Assembly: GCF_003443535.1 (NCBI RefSeq)
Contig: NZ_CP031946.1
Coordinates: 3,486,001-3,550,000 of the forward strand
Origin: Ruegeria sp. AD91A
Lineage (GTDB): Bacteria > Pseudomonadota > Alphaproteobacteria > Rhodobacterales > Rhodobacteraceae
Reading direction: 5' to 3'
DNA: 64,000 nt
Part shown: one piece after another, positions 27,672 through 36,840 of the stretch
Layout: every line of letters begins with the position of its first letter
Numbering within the stretch: position 1 is the stretch's first letter
Program-made: the position numbers and the translations under genes
The notes under the pieces: generated by a model
What the model was told of the DNA's origin: nothing
Databases searched by the model: none
What the model saw: only the letters and a program-made list of their open reading frames with translations

Positions 27672-29507
27672 ATGATGAGCAAAACAGTCCGATTGACCGC
27701 GGCGCAGGCTCTGGTGCGCTATCTCGGGGCGCAGATGAACGAGGCCGGAGAGCCTTTTATCGCAGGTGTGTGGGCGATTTTTGGCCATGGCAACGTGGCT
27801 GGTTTGGGTGAGGCACTGCATGGCGTGAGAGACAGTCTTCCGACCTATCGCGGTCACAACGAACAGACCATGGCACATAGCGCGATTGCTTATGCCAAGC
27901 AGCTGGGTCGGCGCCGCGCGATGGCGGTCACGTCGTCAATCGGACCAGGGGCCACCAACATGGTCACTGCGGCTGCTCTGGCCCATGTAAACCGCCTGCC
28001 TGTTTTATTGCTGCCTGGCGATGTGTTTGCGACGCGTGGCCCCGATCCGGTTTTGCAGCAGCCCGAAGTGTTCTCGGATGGAACCATCAGTGCGAATGAC
28101 TGTTTCAGACCGGTCAGCCGGTATTTCGACCGCATCACCCGCCCGGAACATCTGCTGACGGCTCTGCCACGCGCCTTCCGCACGATGACGGACCCGGCGG
28201 ATTGCGGCCCGGCGACGCTGGCCTTTTGTCAGGATGTGCAGGCCGAAGCTTATGACTATCCCGAAAGCTTCTTTGAGCCACGCGTCTGGTATCAGCGCCG
28301 CATTCGCCCGGATGAGGGTGAACTGGCCCGTGCCGTTGCCGCGATCAAGGCCGCCAAGCGTCCCGTTATCGTTGCAGGCGGAGGTGTGCATTATTCGGAC
28401 GCAACCGCCGCGTTGCAGCGCTTTGCCGAAGCACACAATGTCCCGGTGGCCGAGACACAGGCCGGCAAGTCCGCATTGGCCTGGGATCATCCGCTCAACC
28501 TTGGGCCTGTTGGTGTAACCGGGGGCGAACCCGCCAATGACATCTGTGCAAAGGCGGATCTTGTGCTGGGCGTCGGCACCCGGTTTCAGGATTTCACCAC
28601 CGGGTCATGGGGTTTGTTCGCGAACCCCCAGCGTGAGTTGATCAGCCTGAACACCGCCGCCTATGACGCCGAAAAGCACGGAGCGATGCCGTTGCAGGCC
28701 GACGCTCGGGTTGGTCTGGGTGAACTCAGCGAAGCGTTGGCAGACCATCGCGCGCCGGATCTGCCCGCGATATTGAAATCTGATTGGTTCGGTAAAGTTG
28801 ATGCGCTGACGGATGCCCCCACCGACAGCAATGCACTGCCCACGGATATGCAGGTGATCGGCGCAGTGCAGCGGGCTGCCAATGAAAACACTGTTGCGAT
28901 GTGTGCCGCCGGCACGATGCCGGGTGAGTTGCACAAGCTGTGGAAAGCGCCGCGCCCCGGTGCCTATCACATGGAATATGGTTTCAGCTGTATGGGGTAT
29001 GAGATCGCCGGTGCCATGGGCATTAAGATGGCCCAGCCGGACCGCGACGTGATCTGCTTTACCGGTGACGGTACTTATATGATGGCCAACTCGGAAATGG
29101 CGACGGCGGCGATGATGGGGATCTCGTTCACCGTTGTCGTCACGGACAACCGGGGGTTTGGTTGCATCAACCGTCTGCAAATGGGGACAGGCGGGGCCGA
29201 GTTTAACAACCTTCTCGACCACACCGTACACGAAACAGCATCGGCCATTGATTTTGCCGCCCATGCGGCAGCGATGGGGGCTACCTCGGTCAAGGTCCGT
29301 TCAATTGCCGAGCTTGAAGACGCGCTGGCCAAACGCGGTGAGGTCAAAGGCCCCTATGTCGTGGTGATCGACACCGATCCCTACCCATCGACCGAATATG
29401 GCGGAACGTGGTGGGAAGTGGCGGTGCCCGAGGTCAGCGTCCGCCCTGAAGTGAATGAAAAACGTGCGGCCTATGAAACCGCCATCAAGGAAAGAAACAC
29501 GAAATGA
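27672..29507 (+). CDS. iolD: 3D-(3,5/4)-trihydroxycyclohexane-1,2-dione hydrolase
   Basis: A 611-residue thiamine-diphosphate enzyme that opens the ring of the dione in inositol catabolism to 5-deoxy-glucuronate. ThDP-binding motif is in CFTGDGTYMMANSEMATAA followed by VVTDNRGFGCINRL, and the N-terminal glutamate region is in YRGHNEQTMAHSAIAYA. Starts at 27672 and 27675 are both ATG with AAAGGG just upstream. A leader hairpin (GGATGTCCCC/GGGGGCATCC, about 27535-27556) lies before it. The stop overlaps the iolE start. Confidence 0.93.
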   Translation: MMSKTVRLTAAQALVRYLGAQMNEAGEPFIAGVWAIFGHGNVAGLGEALHGVRDSLPTYRGHNEQTMAHSAIAYAKQLGRRRAMAVTSSIGPGATNMVTAAALAHVNRLPVLLLPGDVFATRGPDPVLQQPEVFSDGTISANDCFRPVSRYFDRITRPEHLLTALPRAFRTMTDPADCGPATLAFCQDVQAEAYDYPESFFEPRVWYQRRIRPDEGELARAVAAIKAAKRPVIVAGGGVHYSDATAALQRFAEAHNVPVAETQAGKSALAWDHPLNLGPVGVTGGEPANDICAKADLVLGVGTRFQDFTTGSWGLFANPQRELISLNTAAYDAEKHGAMPLQADARVGLGELSEALADHRAPDLPAILKSDWFGKVDALTDAPTDSNALPTDMQVIGAVQRAANENTVAMCAAGTMPGELHKLWKAPRPGAYHMEYGFSCMGYEIAGAMGIKMAQPDRDVICFTGDGTYMMANSEMATAAMMGISFTVVVTDNRGFGCINRLQMGTGGAEFNNLLDHTVHETASAIDFAAHAAAMGATSVKVRSIAELEDALAKRGEVKGPYVVVIDTDPYPSTEYGGTWWEVAVPEVSVRPEVNEKRAAYETAIKERNTK

Positions 29508-30403
29508 GCGTGAAGATCGGTATCTCTCCGATTGCCTGGCAGAATGACGACCTGCCGGACCTGACCGCAGCCTACACGATGGAGCAGGCGCTGAAAGAAG
29601 CGCGCGAGATCGGTTTCACAGGTGTCGAACGCGGCCAGAGGATGCCCGCCGACACCGAAGGGCTGCGCGCGTATCTGGATGCCAACAACATAGCGTTGTG
29701 TGGTGGTTGGTGCTCGGGCAGCACTCTGGTCAATGACCTTGACGCCGAGATCGGCGTCGTGCGCGAACAGGTCGAACAATTCGTCGCGCTGAACAGCCCA
29801 TGTATCGTTTACGCCGAGTGTTCCAATACCGTTCAGGGGCAGATCGGAACGCCTGTCAATGATCGCCCCAAACTGTCGCAGGATGAGGTACTGGCCTATG
29901 CGGGCAAGCTGACCGAACTTGCCAAGTGGATGGCAGATCAGGGCATGCCGATGGCCTATCACCATCATATGGGCACGGTCATCGAAAGCGAAGATGAAGT
30001 GAACTGGCTGATGGAGGGTTCCGGCCCCGAATTGAAGCTGTGCTTCGATACGGGCCATCTGCTGTTTGGCGGCGGCGATGTGATGGCCACACTGAACCGT
30101 TGGGGCGACCGGGTTCATCACGTACATTTCAAGGATATCCGACCCGAAATCGTACAGGACACACGCGAGAACAATCGAAGTTTCCTGGATGCGGTGATCG
30201 CAGGTGCGTTTACAGTGCCGGGTGATGGTTGCATCGACTTTCAGGCCGTGGCCAATGCATTGAAAGCAATGGATTACAACGGCTGGATTGTGGTCGAGGC
30301 AGAGCAGGACCCCGCCAAGGCGCCGCCATGTGAGTACTCCAAAATGGGCTTTGACCACATTGTCAAGGTTTGTGGCAACGCAGGGTTGGAAATCACCGCT
30401 TAA
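29504..30403 (+). CDS. iolE: myo-Inosose-2 dehydratase
   Basis: A 299-residue TIM-barrel metal enzyme of the xylose-isomerase-like superfamily that dehydrates 2-keto-inositol to the trihydroxycyclohexane dione used by IolD. Motifs seen: GISPIAWQNDDLPDL at the start, FTGVERGQ, AYHHHMGTVIES with the metal-region histidines, LCFDTGHLLFGG and VHHVHFKDIRPE. It overlaps iolD by four bases (ATGA), so order and stoichiometry are coupled. Confidence 0.93.
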   Translation: MSVKIGISPIAWQNDDLPDLTAAYTMEQALKEAREIGFTGVERGQRMPADTEGLRAYLDANNIALCGGWCSGSTLVNDLDAEIGVVREQVEQFVALNSPCIVYAECSNTVQGQIGTPVNDRPKLSQDEVLAYAGKLTELAKWMADQGMPMAYHHHMGTVIESEDEVNWLMEGSGPELKLCFDTGHLLFGGGDVMATLNRWGDRVHHVHFKDIRPEIVQDTRENNRSFLDAVIAGAFTVPGDGCIDFQAVANALKAMDYNGWIVVEAEQDPAKAPPCEYSKMGFDHIVKVCGNAGLEITA

Positions 30404-30451
30404 ATCACCGCCTTACGGGGCAACACCGAAGCCATGAGAGAGGAGCACGTC

Positions 30452-31633
30452 ATGGTACATCAGGACCTTGGATATGTCGGCTATTTTGACCGGGAATCCT
30501 GTGATCTGGACGAATTCAAGGTGTTGACCTCTCAGAGCCTTTCGACCGAGACGGTACCTTTTGCCGTCTCCGTCGAAAAGAACTTGCCCGTCTATGATAT
30601 GCAGGCACTGCGTTCCGGTTTGGAACAGCCTGATACGCGTAGGGCCTTGCTGGCGGAATGGGGCCGGGTGCTGGGCAAATCCGCCGGTGTGATCGCCCTG
30701 AAAGGGGCGTATCCGGACACGTCGATCATTGATCGGGCGACGGAAGTATTTCGTGAAATTATCGAAGAAGAACGGCAGGGTAGCGCGGGTGAGGGCGATC
30801 ACTTTGCCGCCTCGGGCGCGAATGACCGGGTGTGGAACGCGCTGCAAAAGCAATGCCTGCGCGACCCCGAGGGCTTTGCGCTCTATTTCGGGAACACGGC
30901 GATTGCTGCGGCATGTGAAGCATGGCTTGGGCCGAACTATCAGGTGACCGCTCAGATCAATCAGGTGCGCCCCGGTGGCAAGGCGCAACAGGCGCATCGG
31001 GACTACCACCTTGGGTTCCAAAGCGCCGAAAGCGCGGCCCGGTATCCGGCCCATGCACATCTGGTGACGGCCTCGCTGACCTTGCAAGGGGCGGTTGCGC
31101 ATTGTGACATGCCGGTGAAAAGCGGCCCGACCAAGTTGTTGCCGTTCTCGCAGCTCTACCCATCGGGCTATCTGGCGTTCCACGATGAAGCGCACCGTGC
31201 GTATTTCGAAGACAGCTGTATCCAGTTGCCTCTGGAAAAGGGTGACGCGGTGTTCTTTAATCCGGCCCTGTTCCATGCAGCGGGCGAGAACAGCAGCACC
31301 GACATCAATCGCATGGCAAACCTGCTGCAAATCTCATCCCCCTTCGGTCGTGCGATGGAGATGGTCGATCGGCATTCCATGTCGCAGGCTGTGTTCCCGT
31401 CGCTTGTCGCCCTGAAACACCGTGGGGCTTTGACTTCGGGGGACCTTGATGCAGCGATTGCTGCTACCGCTGAAGGTTATCCGTTCCCGACCAATCTGGA
31501 TACTGATCCACCGATTGGAGGCAACGCGCCCGACAGCCAGGCTGACATCCTTAGACGGGCCGTTTTCGAAGGATGGAAGAAGGAACAGCTATCCGTGGCT
31601 CTTTCTGCCCTGCGGGCAAGGCAAGCTGCTTGA
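30452..31633 (+). CDS. Phytanoyl-CoA dioxygenase (PhyH)-like Fe(II)/2-oxoglutarate oxygenase
   Basis: A 393-residue protein of the PhyH family. The start at ATG 30452 has AGAGGAG upstream. The iron-binding HxD is in QQAHRDYHLGFQ and a distal histidine in ALFHAAGENSSTDINRMANLLQ with the 2-oxoglutarate arginine. It sits between iolE and iolB in the same direction, so it is probably part of inositol-type metabolism. PhyH relatives hydroxylate or dealkylate diverse small molecules; oxidation of a methylated or otherwise substituted inositol is a hypothesis only. Confidence 0.78.
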   Translation: MVHQDLGYVGYFDRESCDLDEFKVLTSQSLSTETVPFAVSVEKNLPVYDMQALRSGLEQPDTRRALLAEWGRVLGKSAGVIALKGAYPDTSIIDRATEVFREIIEEERQGSAGEGDHFAASGANDRVWNALQKQCLRDPEGFALYFGNTAIAAACEAWLGPNYQVTAQINQVRPGGKAQQAHRDYHLGFQSAESAARYPAHAHLVTASLTLQGAVAHCDMPVKSGPTKLLPFSQLYPSGYLAFHDEAHRAYFEDSCIQLPLEKGDAVFFNPALFHAAGENSSTDINRMANLLQISSPFGRAMEMVDRHSMSQAVFPSLVALKHRGALTSGDLDAAIAATAEGYPFPTNLDTDPPIGGNAPDSQADILRRAVFEGWKKEQLSVALSALRARQAA

Positions 31634-31681
31634 ATACAATTCAGGCGGACCCTGTGGGCCCGCCCAATAAGGAGAACAAGA

Positions 31682-32488
31682 ATGGCAGACCTGCTGAAGA
31701 AACCGTTTGGAACCCGTGGCAAGGTACATGACATCACTCCGGCCAGCGCGGGATGGCGATATGTGGGCTTTGGCCTTTATCATCTAAAAGCAGGCGACAG
31801 GGCGGCCGAGGCAACCGGGGGTCGTGAGGTCATTCTGGTGATGGTCGAAGGCAAGGCAAAGATCACCGGGGCAGGCCAGGACTGGGGCATTTTGGGCGAC
31901 CGGATGAACGTGTTCGAAAAGACGCCGCCGCATTGCCTGTATCTGCCCAACGGAACCGAGTGGGAGGCCATGGCGGAAACCGACTGCGTTGTGGCCATCT
32001 GTTCGGCGCCGGGTAAGGGCGGTCATACGGCGCGTCGGATTGGACCTGATGGCATAACCCTGACCGAACGCGGCAAAGGGGTAAATACGCGATACATCAA
32101 CAATATCGCCATGGAGAATGAGGACTACGCAGACAGCCTGCTGGTGACCGAGGTGTTCACTCCAAATGGCCATTGGTCGTCCTATCCCAGTCACCGTCAC
32201 GACGAGGATGATTATCCTCGCATCACATATCTGGAGGAGACCTACTACCACCGGCTCAACCCTTCCAATGGGTTCGGAATTCAGCGGGTCTATACAGATG
32301 ATGGTCACCTGGATGAGACAATGGCCCTTTCCGATGGCGATGTTGTTACTGTTCCGCGCGGCCATCACCCTTGTGGCGCGCCCTATGGATTTGAGATGTA
32401 CTATCTTAACGTCATGGCCGGGCCGCTGCGAAAATGGCGGTTTAAACCAGCCCCAGAGGTTGAATGGATCATGGAGCGTGACGGATGA
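31682..32488 (+). CDS. iolB: 5-Deoxy-glucuronate isomerase
   Basis: A 268-residue IolB, a cupin-like metal isomerase converting 5-deoxy-glucuronate to 5-dehydro-2-deoxygluconate. Metal region SYPSHRHDEDDYP and YLEETYYHRLNP, then GDVVTVPRGHHPCGAPYGFEMYYLNVMAGP are classic IolB motifs. AAGGAG precedes the ATG. This is the canonical copy; a much more divergent IolB-like gene lies at 34902-35738. It overlaps the SDR start by four bases. Confidence 0.93.
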   Translation: MADLLKKPFGTRGKVHDITPASAGWRYVGFGLYHLKAGDRAAEATGGREVILVMVEGKAKITGAGQDWGILGDRMNVFEKTPPHCLYLPNGTEWEAMAETDCVVAICSAPGKGGHTARRIGPDGITLTERGKGVNTRYINNIAMENEDYADSLLVTEVFTPNGHWSSYPSHRHDEDDYPRITYLEETYYHRLNPSNGFGIQRVYTDDGHLDETMALSDGDVVTVPRGHHPCGAPYGFEMYYLNVMAGPLRKWRFKPAPEVEWIMERDG

Positions 32489-33243
32489 ACAGAGATTTTG
32501 CCAATTACCCAAGCCTTGCGGGAAAAACGGTTATTGTCACGGGCGGGGCTGGAGGAATTGGCGCTGAAACCGTTCGAGCCTTTGCCGACCAAGGGGCAAA
32601 GGTCGGCATTCTGGATCTGGATGCCGACTCCGGACTCGCGCTGCTGTCTGGCCTGGACGGTGAACACACTTTTGTGCAGTGCGACTTGCGCGATATCGAA
32701 GCTATGCAAGAGGCGTTGGGGCAACTGGTCGAGGAGCTGGGCGCCGCGGACGTGCTGGTCAACAACGCCGCCCAGGATGATCGTCATGACTGGCGCGAAG
32801 TGACGCCGGACTACTGGGATGAGCGCATGGCGACCAATATCCGTCACATGTTCTTTGCCATTCAGGCAGTGGCGCCCGGCATGATAGCCAGGGGTGCGGG
32901 TTCGATCGTCAATATCGGCTCGAATTCGTGGTGGGAGGCAGGTGCGGGTTTTCCGGCCTATGCCACCGCCAAATCCGCAGTCCATGGATTGACCCGCACC
33001 ATGGCGCGTGAACTGGGCGATCATCGTATTCGCGTGAACACGGTGGTGCCGGGCTGGATCATGACCGACCGCCAGAAAGACCTGTGGGTCACGCCCGAGG
33101 CGCTGGCCAAGCAGGTGGATCGTCAATGTCTGCCGGACCCGATTGAGCCGGTCTATGTGGCGCGCATGGTCCTGTTTCTGGCCTCGGATGACGCGGCCAT
33201 GTGCAGTGCGGGGAATTTCATGGTCGAAGGTGGCTCGATCTGA
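32485..33243 (+). CDS. Short-chain dehydrogenase/reductase
   Basis: A 252-residue classical SDR. TGGAGGIG is the nucleotide loop, NNAAQD the stabilising NNAG-like motif, SIVNIGSNSWWEAG carries the catalytic serine region and YATAK the Tyr-x3-Lys pair. The C-terminus ends with SAGNFMVEGGSI, common in sugar-alcohol dehydrogenases. It overlaps iolB and precedes a TIM-barrel isomerase, so it probably oxidises a polyol or keto-sugar intermediate. Confidence 0.85.
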   Translation: MNRDFANYPSLAGKTVIVTGGAGGIGAETVRAFADQGAKVGILDLDADSGLALLSGLDGEHTFVQCDLRDIEAMQEALGQLVEELGAADVLVNNAAQDDRHDWREVTPDYWDERMATNIRHMFFAIQAVAPGMIARGAGSIVNIGSNSWWEAGAGFPAYATAKSAVHGLTRTMARELGDHRIRVNTVVPGWIMTDRQKDLWVTPEALAKQVDRQCLPDPIEPVYVARMVLFLASDDAAMCSAGNFMVEGGSI

Positions 33244-33270
33244 ACCAATCTGGACAATTGGAGAGCTGAC

Positions 33271-34050
33271 ATGCCTCAACCTTTTCAACTTGCGGCATGT
33301 GCTGAAATGCTGTGGCTCGACAAACCCATGGAGTGGCGTGCCGCGCGGCTGACCGAGATGGGGTTTGGTGTTGGCCTATGGAACTGGCCGGCCTGGGATA
33401 CGGTGAAACTTGAACGCGTTGGCGCGAACTATACGATCATGAATGGTTATCTTCAGGGCCGTCTTGCGGATGATTTAGGGGCTGACATGCTCCTGACATC
33501 CGCGCGTGAGACGGTACAGATTGGCAAGCGTCTTGGTGTGGATCGTCTGAACCTGCACGGCACCGGTTTGGGCGATGGTGGAATACCGCTCTGGCAGCAC
33601 GATGTTGTGACCGGCGATATGTGGCTGAAAGTGCGGGACACGTTGCGCCGCATTTGTGATCTGGCGGAAGAACAGGATGTCGTTTTCACGCTGGAGAACC
33701 TGAATCTGCTGGATCATCCCGGTTGTCCTTTTGGTTCGACCAAGGATGTTCTGGCGTTGGTTTCGTCTGTGAACCACCAGAGCCTGCGCATAAATCTGGA
33801 CCTCTATCACACGCAGATCGGGGAAGGCGATCTGATCCGTTGGTGCGAGAATTGCCTGCCTTGGATCGGAGAGATACAAGTGGCCGACAATCCCGGGCGG
33901 TGCCAGCCGGGAACCGGTGAGATCAACTATGCCGCCGTGGCGCGGGCGCTCAATGACAGGGGGTACCGTGGACCTGTCAGCCTCGAGGCATTTGCTGCGG
34001 GCGACCCAGAAACGGCGCTTGAGGCGTTCCGGGCAGCCTTTACGATTTAA
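33271..34050 (+). CDS. Hydroxypyruvate-isomerase-like TIM-barrel protein
   Basis: A 259-residue sugar-phosphate isomerase/epimerase-type TIM barrel (Hyi-like, AP-endonuclease 2 superfamily). It has LAACAEMLWLDKPMEWR, a metal glutamate in FTLENLNLLDHPGC, LRINLDLYHTQIGEGD and IGEIQVADNPGRCQPGTGEINY, the Hyi pattern HxQ...G(T/R)xEP-like. It is the last gene of the plus-strand run and converges on the aldolase. The substrate is unknown; context suggests a keto-sugar. Confidence 0.82.
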   Translation: MPQPFQLAACAEMLWLDKPMEWRAARLTEMGFGVGLWNWPAWDTVKLERVGANYTIMNGYLQGRLADDLGADMLLTSARETVQIGKRLGVDRLNLHGTGLGDGGIPLWQHDVVTGDMWLKVRDTLRRICDLAEEQDVVFTLENLNLLDHPGCPFGSTKDVLALVSSVNHQSLRINLDLYHTQIGEGDLIRWCENCLPWIGEIQVADNPGRCQPGTGEINYAAVARALNDRGYRGPVSLEAFAAGDPETALEAFRAAFTI

Positions 34051-34065
34051 GAAAGATTGGGCATC

Positions 34066-34905
34066 TTACCTTTGCGGCGGGGCGCCAAAGGCACGGATCA
34101 CGGTGCGGGCAGCGGCCTCAACCGGGTCGTGCGTTTCCTTCAGGATCGTGACGCGGTCAAAACGTTCAGGATCACGATTGACGGCTTCACGCATGGCATT
34201 TCCGAATGCCATACGCAGCTCGGTTCCTATGTTGAACTTGCAGATCGAGGTCTCGCGCGCCAGCTTCATTCGCTGCTCTACCGGCACACCGGACCCGCCA
34301 TGAATGACCAAAGGCACTTTGGCCACGGCATCGATTTCGGCGACACGCGCCTCATCCAGGCCACCTTCTTTGTTTTGCTGCAAGTGAACATTGCCAACCG
34401 AAATCGCCATCGCGTCGACACCGCTTTCGCGTGCAAACTTCGCGGCTTCTTCGGGGTCGGTGCCGTTTGATCCTTCACCACCGGAATACCCCACAAAGCC
34501 GATCTCTCCCTCGCATGAAATCCCGGCTGAGTGGGCCATCTCAGCGATCGCGGCGGTTTCATCGATGTTCTGCTGCAAGGGCTTGCGTGATCCGTCAAAC
34601 ATCAGCGACGTAAAACCACTGTCGAGGGCGACCTTGCAGTCCTCGAAAGTGTAGCCGTGATCCAGATGGGCAACGACCGGAACCGAGGCGTTTTCGGCGA
34701 GATACCGGAACATCTTGCCCAGAACGGGCAGCGGTGTGTGCTCACGACAGCTGGGACCGGCTTGCAAAATAACCGGTGCATTTTCCGCCTCGGCCGCGGC
34801 CACATAGGCGCGCATGTCTTCCCAGCCCAGCGTCACGAGCCCGCCCACGGCATAGCCTTGTTCATAAGCGGGTTGCAGGACGTCTTTCAGTGTGACGAGG
34901 GTCAT
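34066..34905 (-). CDS. iolJ: Class II fructose-bisphosphate-aldolase-family enzyme (IolJ-type)
   Basis: A 279-residue zinc aldolase. PVVAHLDHGYTFEDCKVALDSG holds the zinc histidines and catalytic Asp, SCEGEIGFVGYSGG the glutamate loop, and PLVIHGGSGVP with NIGTELRMAF the phosphate-binding ends. In iol loci IolJ cleaves 2-deoxy-5-keto-gluconate-6-phosphate to dihydroxyacetone phosphate and malonate semialdehyde. It is co-transcribed after the IolB-like and kinase genes, with a four-base overlap to the former. Confidence 0.85.
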   Translation of the reverse strand: MTLVTLKDVLQPAYEQGYAVGGLVTLGWEDMRAYVAAAEAENAPVILQAGPSCREHTPLPVLGKMFRYLAENASVPVVAHLDHGYTFEDCKVALDSGFTSLMFDGSRKPLQQNIDETAAIAEMAHSAGISCEGEIGFVGYSGGEGSNGTDPEEAAKFARESGVDAMAISVGNVHLQQNKEGGLDEARVAEIDAVAKVPLVIHGGSGVPVEQRMKLARETSICKFNIGTELRMAFGNAMREAVNRDPERFDRVTILKETHDPVEAAARTVIRAFGAPPQR

Positions 34906-35738
34906 TTGAACTTCGCGATCATGTCTTTGATGCCCGGAATGGTCTCGATCTGATAGGCATGGGTGGGTTGGAAATACTGCACCAGCGACCGCTGGGTCAG
35001 CCCGCCGAGGATGGTGAAGTAATACATCTCGTATCCCGGCAGCACGCAGCAGGGGTGATAGCCCTTGTCGATGCAGATCGTGGAGCCGTCGACGATATGG
35101 TAGGCATCGCCCGGTTCGTTGTCCTCGCGCTGCAACATCTGCAGGCCCGAGCCCCAGTTGGGCTTGAAACGGAAATTGTAGGTTTCGTCATGCCGGGTCT
35201 CGTCCGGCAGGCGGTTGGTGTCATGCTTGTGACTGGGAAAGCCCGACCAGCCGCCCTGACCCACGGTAAACAGCTCGCTGACCAGCAGGCAGCCGACCTT
35301 GTCATGCTGTTTCTGGCCGAGGATGTGCTTGATCTTGCGATGCGTCTTGGTGTCATCGCTGCCATATTGCACCAGGTCGTGTTCGCGCACATCGAACGGG
35401 TCCAGCACCTTGTCGTATTTGGAGCCGGCCACGAACACCTCGGCCGTCTCCGAGACGCAGACCATCAGCGCCCTGGCCCCCGACGGCACATAGGCGCCTT
35501 CGGGCTCGCCATCCCATACGTCCTCGCCCCGGTTGCCCAGAAGGGCAAAGCGCACGCCCTCGACATCCACGTCGACGCTGCCGGTGGCAGGCACGATGCA
35601 GGTCTCATAGCCCGGGACCTTGTATTCGAAGGCCTCGCCCTTTTTCAGTTTTACGATGTTGAAATAGTTCAGTGGGACAGTTGGATCATCTGCGTCGACG
35701 ATCGGTTTGTTCTGGTTATCGTAGGGCGCGATATGCAT
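34902..35738 (-). CDS. Divergent IolB-like isomerase (second copy)
   Basis: A 278-residue bicupin related to IolB. It keeps the metal-binding pattern SHKHDTNRLP...HDETYNFRF and GYHPCCVLPGYEMYYFTILGG, but much of the sequence differs from the canonical iolB at 31682-32488. It lies between the PfkB kinase and the aldolase in one operon. A distinct stereoisomer or a different uronate as substrate is likely, but this is inferred only from paralogy and context. Confidence 0.8.
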   Translation of the reverse strand: MHIAPYDNQNKPIVDADDPTVPLNYFNIVKLKKGEAFEYKVPGYETCIVPATGSVDVDVEGVRFALLGNRGEDVWDGEPEGAYVPSGARALMVCVSETAEVFVAGSKYDKVLDPFDVREHDLVQYGSDDTKTHRKIKHILGQKQHDKVGCLLVSELFTVGQGGWSGFPSHKHDTNRLPDETRHDETYNFRFKPNWGSGLQMLQREDNEPGDAYHIVDGSTICIDKGYHPCCVLPGYEMYYFTILGGLTQRSLVQYFQPTHAYQIETIPGIKDMIAKFK

Positions 35739-35747
35739 GGAGTTCTC

Positions 35748-36728
35748 CTATGTGGCCGGGCCGGGATGAGAAGCGAGGAACGCGTCCAGTTCCGGGGTCG
35801 TCGGCATGGCGGGCGCGCAACCGGGATGCGACACCACGATCGACGCGCAGGCCGAACCGCGCATGACGGCGTCTTTCAGATCGTGCCCTGCGGCGATCGA
35901 AGCCAACAGACCCGCCATGAAACTGTCGCCAGCCCCGTTGGGTTTGACAGCAGTGACCGGGTAAATACCGGTTCGAAGTTCTTGCCCGTCCACCAAGGTG
36001 ACAGCGCCTTTTTCACCCATCTTGTAGATGATGATCCGACCGGGTTTTTCAGCAAGTTCCCGGGCCTTGGCAAAACCCTTTTCGATGCCGCCGGCCATGA
36101 ACCCGAACTCTTCGTCGTTGCCGACGATCAGGTCGCTGGCGTCACCAGCCCGCGACAGAACTTCGGCAGCCACCACGGGTGAGGGCCAGCTGTAGGGGCG
36201 GTAATCGATATCGAAGATGATCGGCAGGCCTGCGTTCCGGGCGTTCTCAAAGGCCCGGAATGTAGCGCTGCGCGACGGTTCGGACGCAAAGACCGTCCCA
36301 GCCGAGATGATCGCCGAGAATGATGAATAATCGACCCTGTCCATATCCTCTTCGGTGACTTGGAAATCAACGGCCCCATTACGATAGATCACATTCTGAA
36401 AGTTCTCGATCCGGCTTTCGTACACGGCCAGAGACATGCGGTATTCGCCGCCCAGAACGCGGATATAGGATGTGTCCACACCGTAATGCCGCAACCGGTT
36501 CAGACAGAACCGTCCGATCGCATCATCCGAGACGGACGTGATCAGCGACGCCTCACTGCCCAACTTGACCAACCCGGCACAAATATTCGCGGAAGACCCC
36601 CCAAGGTCGGCATGAAACGTGTCGGCATCCTCGCTTCTGACGCCGATCGGGTCGGCGTACAGGTCCATACCTGCGCGACCCAGAACGGCGAAGCGGTTTC
36701 CTTTGATACCATCCATCAAAGCGCTCAA
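35748..36728 (-). CDS. iolC: PfkB-family kinase, 5-dehydro-2-deoxygluconokinase type
   Basis: A 326-residue ribokinase-fold kinase. A TTG at 36728 has GGAGG seven bases upstream and is the best start; an internal ATG at 36716 lacks this spacing. Features: GRAGMDLYADP, LGGSSANICAGLVKLG, and the C-terminal NGAGDSFMAGLLASI anion hole with catalytic Asp. It phosphorylates the IolB product in inositol catabolism. It is first in the minus-strand operon kinase/IolB-like/aldolase and diverges from a dehydrogenase gene across an operator. Confidence 0.85.
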   Translation of the reverse strand: MSALMDGIKGNRFAVLGRAGMDLYADPIGVRSEDADTFHADLGGSSANICAGLVKLGSEASLITSVSDDAIGRFCLNRLRHYGVDTSYIRVLGGEYRMSLAVYESRIENFQNVIYRNGAVDFQVTEEDMDRVDYSSFSAIISAGTVFASEPSRSATFRAFENARNAGLPIIFDIDYRPYSWPSPVVAAEVLSRAGDASDLIVGNDEEFGFMAGGIEKGFAKARELAEKPGRIIIYKMGEKGAVTLVDGQELRTGIYPVTAVKPNGAGDSFMAGLLASIAAGHDLKDAVMRGSACASIVVSHPGCAPAMPTTPELDAFLASHPGPAT

Positions 36729-36800
36729 GTTTTGTCCTCCGGCAGAGTGGGGTCGGCAAAGTTTGGACCTTGCGTTGAATCGATTCACACGATACTGATT

Positions 36801-36816
36801 TTGCAACCGGTTGCAA
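36801..36816. promoter_or_regulatory. LacI-family operator between iolC and a dehydrogenase gene
   Basis: TTGCAACCGGTTGCAA, identical to the site upstream of iolG, is centred in the 112-base divergent region and can control both directions. Confidence 0.85.
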
Positions 36817-36840
36817 ATGATATGTTCGGAGCCGTTGCAG

